Shown: positions 59,013 through 64,000 of the stretch, in pieces | Position numbering within the stretch: position 1 is the stretch's first letter | Layout: each line of letters begins with the position of its first letter | Source of the DNA: Adiantum capillus-veneris | Lineage: Eukaryota > Streptophyta > Polypodiopsida > Polypodiales > Pteridaceae | DNA length: 64,000 nucleotides | Reading direction: 5' to 3' | NCBI GenBank assembly: GCA_014529385.2 | Contig: CM043971.1 | Coordinates: 87,622,840 to 87,686,839, forward strand | Position numbers and translations under genes: made by a program | The notes under the pieces: model-generated | What the model saw: only the letters and a program-made list of their open reading frames with translations | Told to the model about the DNA's origin: nothing | Databases searched by the model: none

Positions 59013-61116
59013 TCCTACATCTGAAGCTACACCTGAGACCAAGAATCCCAGTCAGCCAAGTGAGCCAGAACCAAGTGAGCCAGAACCAAGTGGACCAGTC
59101 TCAAGTGAGTCAGAACCAAGTGGACCGGTCTCTGGTGCCCATCCTTCAGAGGGTCCCTTGATGGAAACCGTCGGCCTGGGTGAGCCTATAACCCACCATA
59201 GAAGGGGAAAAAAGTCTCCCTTGCAAGAGTTGGCCAACACCCCAGCTCCCTCCTTAGCCTCTACTCCATCTGACTCTCCACCCATGCCGGAGCACTTTGA
59301 GGTATCTGAGGATTTACCATTTGCAGAGCTTCCATCAAGTTGGTTGCAGGAAGAGTATGCTGATTTCAACATTGATCAGACGCCAGCTCATAATGTCCAA
59401 AGGCTAACAGAGGCGGCACAATCTTCTCCACCTAACGCAGCCTCGACCACTGCACCGCCCGACCCAGTCAGAGAGGTCAACCTAGGAGGCCCTGACAGCC
59501 ATCAGCCCATCTTATTAGCCACTTGGTTATGGGATCACCCCGCTCTACTCGACCTGGTAATCTCCTTCGTGCGCTCTTTCAAAGATGTGTTTGCATGGTC
59601 TTACCACGATTTAGAAGGAATCCCAGCAGAGCTAGGAGTCCACACAATTCCTCTGGTTGAGGGGGCTAAGCCGGTCAGAGGACGTGCTTACAAACTGAAT
59701 CCCAAGTATGCAGAAGCAGTCAAAATCGAGTTGGAAAAAATGCAAGAAGCAGGTATTATTGTACCAGTAGAGCACTCAGAATGGTTGTCTCCTATGGTTA
59801 TTGCCCCAAAGAAGCAGTCCAACAAAATTCGAGTTTGTGTCGACTATCGGGCTGTGAATAAGGTCACAATCCCGGATGGATTTCAGACACCTTTTACTGA
59901 GAGAGTCCTCGAAGATGTCGTTGGCCATGTACTGTATAGTTTTATGGACGGGTTCAGTGGCTACAATCAGTTAGGAATACATCCTGACGACCAAATCAAA
60001 ACAGCTTTTGTGACTCCCTGGGGTATTTTCATCTACACTAGAATGTCTTTTGGGCTTAAAAATGCACCGCCTTCTTTCAATCGCATAGTATATCTCATCT
60101 TTTGTCCTCTGCTTACTGATCACCTTCGCATATTCATGGATGACTTTTCCACCTTCTCGGATACTCAATGTTCGACCCCAGTAGAAAATCTAAAGGAGCA
60201 TCTTGCTCAGCTCTCTGCAGTCTTCCTCAGGTGCAGAGAGGCACTTTTGAAGCTCAATCCGAACAAATGTCATTTTTTGGTCACAGAGAGCACACTGTTG
60301 GGCCATGTGGTGTCTGCTCAAGGTTTGGCACCGGACCCAGAGAAGATAGTGGCCATCTTGAAGTTACCTCCTCCCATAAATCCCAAAGGTGTTCAGAGCT
60401 TTGTGGGCCACACCGGCTATCATCGCAGGTTTATACGTATGTATGCACAGGTGGCTCAACCATTGACCCGGCTCACCAATGCTGTTGTTCCCTTCCGATG
60501 GTCAACACCTGAGGCCGAAGCATTTGCATACCTCAAAAAACGTCTCACTGAAGCGCCTATTCTAGTTGCCCCGGATTGGGCCCTACCTTTTCATGTGCAT
60601 ACAGATGCCAGCCTGCTGGCTGTGGGTGCTGTGCTGACTCAGCCTAGCAAAGAGTTCAACTTGGATCGCCCTGTACATTATGCAAGTCGCCTGCTCACCA
60701 AAGCAGAGCGAAACTATAGCACCACAGAGAGGGAAGGATTGGCTATAGTGTATGCTCTACACAAATTTCGTCACTATTTGCTAGGGGTCCACTTCACAGT
60801 TATCACTGATCACCATGCCTTGCGCTATCTGCTTAATAAGCCACAGGTTGCAGGTCGAGTATGGCGATGGCTCCTCCTATTCCAGGAGTTTGATTTTGAA
60901 GTGGTACTCCGTCGTGGTAAGCATCATGTAATGGCTGACCACCTCTCTCGCATTTACACAGGCGAAGAAGCTACCGGGATTGCGGATGACTTTCCAGATA
61001 GCAGTCTTTTTAAAATAGATACAACACCGGAATGGTACGGCGAGGTCCTATATTTTCTATCTACTGGGCTGTACCCAGAGAGTGCATCCCCACTGCAAAG
61101 AGGAGATTGCTGTTGA
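58954..61116 (+). CDS. Tat-like reverse transcriptase and RNase H
   Basis: 720 residues, +1 relative to gag-protease; the true start by frameshift is unknown. The first 240 residues are Pro/Ser/Glu-rich with SEPEPSEPEPSGPVSSESEP repeats. RT: KMQEAGIIVPVEHSEWLSPM, KIRVCVDYRAVNKVTIPD, YSFMDGFSGYNQLGIHPDDQ, MSFGLKNAPPSFNRIV and the catalytic RIFMDDFSTF. RNase H: FHVHTDASLLAVGAVLTQ, NYSTTEREGLAIVYALHKFR and DHHALRYLLNKPQV, and then HHVMADHLSRI. All catalytic acids can be placed. The frame stops at 61116 after GDCC, a few bases into the spacer before integrase. Confidence 0.92.
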   Translation: MQCYVVSLQPLPTNSPYPPDPTSEATPETKNPSQPSEPEPSEPEPSGPVSSESEPSGPVSGAHPSEGPLMETVGLGEPITHHRRGKKSPLQELANTPAPSLASTPSDSPPMPEHFEVSEDLPFAELPSSWLQEEYADFNIDQTPAHNVQRLTEAAQSSPPNAASTTAPPDPVREVNLGGPDSHQPILLATWLWDHPALLDLVISFVRSFKDVFAWSYHDLEGIPAELGVHTIPLVEGAKPVRGRAYKLNPKYAEAVKIELEKMQEAGIIVPVEHSEWLSPMVIAPKKQSNKIRVCVDYRAVNKVTIPDGFQTPFTERVLEDVVGHVLYSFMDGFSGYNQLGIHPDDQIKTAFVTPWGIFIYTRMSFGLKNAPPSFNRIVYLIFCPLLTDHLRIFMDDFSTFSDTQCSTPVENLKEHLAQLSAVFLRCREALLKLNPNKCHFLVTESTLLGHVVSAQGLAPDPEKIVAILKLPPPINPKGVQSFVGHTGYHRRFIRMYAQVAQPLTRLTNAVVPFRWSTPEAEAFAYLKKRLTEAPILVAPDWALPFHVHTDASLLAVGAVLTQPSKEFNLDRPVHYASRLLTKAERNYSTTEREGLAIVYALHKFRHYLLGVHFTVITDHHALRYLLNKPQVAGRVWRWLLLFQEFDFEVVLRRGKHHVMADHLSRIYTGEEATGIADDFPDSSLFKIDTTPEWYGEVLYFLSTGLYPESASPLQRGDCC

Positions 61117-62125
61117 AGTCCAGGCCTTTCACTCTGATCGGGGGCCAGCTCTACAAAGCGGGACCAGATGGTGTTCTGAAGCGTTGTGTCTCGTCTCATG
61201 AGGTGGAGCATATTCTGGAGGATGCCCACAATGGTCCCACTGGTGGCCATTACCCTGGTCACATCACTGCTCAGAAGATACTACAGAGTGGTCTGTGGTG
61301 GCCCTACATTTTTAAGAATGCAATAGCATATTCTAAGGTTTGTGATGTGTGCCAGAGATGTGGGCCGAAGTACTAGCGACAGTAGATTGCATCGGCAATA
61401 CAGTGGCCAAATTTTTATATGAAAATATTTTATGCAGATTTGGATGTCCCTTAGAGATCACCAGTGATAGAGGCAGTCATTTTGTCAATGACATGATCTC
61501 AAATTTACTGGCCAATTACAAGATTTTTCATCGCAAGTCGTGCTCTTATTACCCTAGAGCCAATGGACAAGCCGAGAGCACCAACAAGGTTCTGATCGCT
61601 CTACTGAGGAAAGCATGTCATCTCCATCCAGCATCGTGGGCTCAAGCTGTGCACGGCACTCTTTGGGCATACCGCACATCTTTCAAAGCAACAACGAATC
61701 AAACGCCTTTTCAACTCGCTTTCGGTTTGGAAGCCATAGCTCCATTTGAGTTCAACTCCGGTTCCCCTAGGGTGGGCAATCTGCGTGCAAGTTGGGGCAT
61801 GGAATCTGCCTCTATCTCCCGTCTCACCTTATTGGATGAAAGCCGCCTTTTAGCTTCTCGTGCTCTGCAAGCGGAACAACTTCGTCGCAAAGCGTGGCAT
61901 GATCGCCACCTCAGAAAGCCAAAAATAACGCAAGGCACATTGGTGCTACTCTATCAGGCAAAATATTTGAAAAAAGCAAAGAAGCTGGTTCCAGCTTGGC
62001 AAGGGCCCTTTAGAGTATAGGAGGTTTTGCCACAGGGGGCTGTCCAGTTAGTCACTTTGGAAGGCGTCCCTTTGCCACTGGTAAATGGCTCCAGAATCAA
62101 GTGCTATTACTCCTCTGAGTAAAGG
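61032..62125 (+). pseudogene. Tat-like integrase with internal deletion
   Basis: The HHCC zinc-binding domain is present: HEVEHILEDAHNGPTGGHYP to YSKVCDVCQRCG. After a TAG at about 61374 and a frame change, sequence jumps to GNTVAKFLYENILCRFGCPL, so the first part of the core, with the first catalytic Asp, is missing. The second Asp (ITSDRGSHFVND) and the Glu (NGQAESTNKVL) remain. The C-terminal part runs WAYRTSFKATTNQTPFQLAF to LVPAWQGPFRV, TAG at 62018, then QLVTLEGVPLPLVNGSRIK in frame to about 62121. No chromodomain. Integration by this protein is not possible. Confidence 0.85.
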
Positions 62126-62754
62126 GTATGCAACTTTCCGCCATCTGTAGGTTCTATGGCCCATCTCTCTCCTCCCCTCGAGCTTTCCACCAAAATAGAT
62201 GTTCTGTTACTGTCTCAGTTTTTGCTATGTTTGTAAGTTTCCACCTTTCCTCTAAGATATCTTTTCTCCACTAAGTCCTCCTGGTAATTGGGTATTATCG
62301 AAACTTCAACAGTTCAGTCACTCCTCTAATTGTTTCTATCCTAAGTGTTATTTGCAGTTAAGTATTAAGGTCCTTCCAAACTGCTATCGATCAAGCTTCT
62401 AGTCAAAGTGTTTTTTGTTCAGTTTGAAAAAGTGGAATCTGCTTGGGGATTCTGCTTAGACGACGATTGAGGAGTCTATATAAAGAATATGGCAGAGTTT
62501 ATGTCAAAGAACTTTTTGATTCCAATACCAGCCAAAAACCTTTGGTGCAAATAAGCTTTCAGCTTTGCTGTAGAAAGAAAGAAAGGGGGAAAGTACTCTT
62601 TGGTGCTCCAAAGCTGGCTACTAATAATCATTGCAAGCCTTAATACCCTTCTTTATCTGAGTCCTCTTTTCGTACCTGCTCAAAATTATCCTATCTTTAT
62701 ATCTACTAGCACTTTGCTACTGTTGTGCTCACTCTCATTAGGCCTTAATAAACC
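62126..62754 (+). other. Spacer after pol, no gene recognised
   Basis: Short frames only. T-rich sequence with no clear polypurine tract. Confidence 0.55.
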
Positions 62755-63300
62755 CTAGTCTCCCAACCCTTCGCCCCTACCTACCCTACTGCCTCCTACC
62801 CTTACTTAAACACCTCTAGCCCCTACCCTCTCCCAGCTTCCCCTCTCGCCCCTACCCTATACCCTCGCCCCCTACCCTCCCCTCTCGCCCCTATCCTCTC
62901 CCACACCCCCTCTCGCCCCTACCCACCCCCCCTCTCGCCCCTATCCTAAAACTCGCCCCCTACCCTCTCCTACACCCCCTCTCGCCCCTATCCCCCCTCT
63001 CGTCCCTATCCTCACCTCTCACCCCCTACCCTCTCCTATCCTCCCCTCTCGCCCCTATCCAAACCTCTCGCCCCCTACCCTCTCCCACACCCCCTCTCGC
63101 CCCTATCCCCCCCTCTCGTACTTATCCTCACCTCTCGCCCCCTACCCTCTCCTCTCCTCCCCTCTCGCCCCCTACCCTCTCCCACACCCCTCTCGCCCCT
63201 ATCTCCCCTCTCGCCCCTACCCTCTCCCACACCCCCTCTCGCCCCTATCCTCCCCTCTCACCCCTACCCTCTCCCAGCACCCTCTCGCCCTAACCGCCCA
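62755..63300. repeat. C-rich minisatellite (CTCTCGCCCCTAYCC type)
   Basis: About 540 bases of irregular units built from ctctcgcccctacc, ccctctcccacac and cccctctcgcccctatc. The plus strand has few G; the minus strand has many GGGG runs. Confidence 0.92.
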
Positions 63301-63497
63301 CTTTCGCCTGGTTCGAATTTACCCTACCTTAAATTACTCGCCCAGCCTAACGATTTAGCAGAAGAAATTTAACTTGTCTGCATCCTACTACTTTTCCATT
63401 GGCTACTCAGCGGCTTTGTTTGTCATCCTCTGTTTGTCATCAGACCTCACCATGGCAGGGGTAGCAAGAAGGAAGTAGCAAGAAAAAGGTAGAGATG

Positions 63498-64000
63498 AAG
63501 AGGAGAAAAGCTCGGGTTGAACAATCAGAGAGCGAAGCAGATGAAGTATCTGCAAGCGGCAGCAGCCATGACATAGATGACTTTACCTCCAGTGACCCAA
63601 GTGATGAAAGCTACAAAGCAGACTCAGCAGCATCTGAGGATTCAGATGTAAATTCAGAGTCAGGTGCTTCCAGTGATCCAGAGGAACAATCAAAGGTGGC
63701 TCAGAAAAAAGAAAAGCCGCAAATTATCACTCATGAAATCAAGAGGCCTGCTTCTTCAAAAAATCGCACAGCATTTTCATTACATTTTCATATGCAGCAA
63801 CCTCGACCATCTCTCAGTGAGGTGCTTTCGACTGCTCAGCTACGGACTCTGGGTCTCACAGAATTGGCTGATGCAAATTTACCTAATACTATTCCAGCAG
63901 AACTGATACATCAACTGCTGAAAAACTTTCCAAAGGTCCGGGGCCACAAGCTAACAGCTACAAGGCTTGGCCATGCCATGGGTATGACCAACTTTCCAGC
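63498..64000 (+). CDS. Extra 3' ORF of the Tat-like element, runs off the window
   Basis: Open from ATG 63498 to the end of the window (167 codons, no stop). A Lys/Arg-rich start (MKRRKARVEQ) is followed by about 55 acidic, Ser-rich residues (SESEADEVSASGSSSHDIDD). A conserved-looking globular part follows: RPSLSEVLSTAQLRTLGLTE, IPAELIHQLLKNFPKVRGHK and LTATRLGHAMGMTNFP. An ATG in excellent context (accATGG at 63452) opens only eight codons; one indel could join the two. It lies between pol and the unseen 3' LTR, where Tat and Athila elements can carry an additional ORF. No family recognised; not obviously membrane-spanning. Confidence 0.65.

Larger units (their letters stand above)
55420..64000 (+). 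mobile_element. Tat-like Ty3 LTR retrotransposon, 3' end beyond the window
   Basis: The left LTR (55420-55991) has TGTAGC...GCTACA ends. The PBS, gag, protease, RT/RNase H, integrase, a C-rich minisatellite and an extra ORF follow. No 3' LTR is seen before 64000. It sits in the leader of another Ty3 element; if intact, the right flank should resume with a ctccc-type duplication and ctcaatcc. The non-chromodomain integrase end and TGGCG-type PBS fit the Tat/Athila side of Ty3. Damaged in integrase. Confidence 0.88.

Overview
The window is nuclear DNA of a vascular plant with a large, transposon-rich genome; a fern or a gymnosperm would fit, but the sequence does not decide it. The evidence is Ty1/copia and Ty3 (Athila- and Tat-like) LTR retrotransposons with plant-type primer-binding sites, a tRNA-derived SINE, long CT/TG/GA microsatellites, and the terminal exon of a plant glutamate-receptor-like (GLR) channel. 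No bacterial, organellar or viral gene order is present. Almost every long reading frame belongs to a mobile element, and most are broken by stops and frameshifts.

Layout. 0-7.5 kb: a centromeric histone H3-like relic at the left edge, short tandem duplications, microsatellites, one SINE with a 17-bp target-site duplication, and a PIF1-like helicase scrap. 7.5-12.3 kb: a plus-strand Copia with a complete 3' LTR and only about 34 bp of 5' LTR. 12.3-18.6 kb: a minus-strand Ty3 gag/protease relic split by a 3-kb internally deleted Copia. 18.6-22 kb: a plus-strand Athila-like remnant with LTR, PBS and integrase piece. 23.5-30.4 kb: a LINE-type endonuclease gene split by a 5.15-kb Copia flanked by ACATC. 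30.4-35.2 kb: largely featureless. 35.2-38.7 kb: a fragment of an unusual reverse transcriptase, a second tRNA-like SINE, an intact Ty3-type gag and tandem repeats. 40 kb: the GLR terminal exon on the minus strand. 41-55.4 kb: a pile of one Ty3 family (three LTRs, two internal regions), Copia pieces, and a solo LTR carrying a phased heat-shock-element array. 55.4 kb to the end: a Tat-like Ty3 element with LTR, PBS, a four-zinc-knuckle gag, protease, RT/RNase H, a damaged integrase, a C-rich minisatellite and an extra 3' ORF running off the window.

The genes do not form an operon or pathway. What ties the window together is nesting: Copia in LINE, Copia in Ty3 gag, solo LTR in LTR, and Tat element in the leader of another Ty3 element. 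The observations most worth following are the heat-shock-element array next to a TATA box in the nested solo LTR, the CENH3-like relic, the unusual RT fragment, a short coding module conserved between two Ty3 copies by mostly synonymous change, and the GLR exon with no visible upstream exons.
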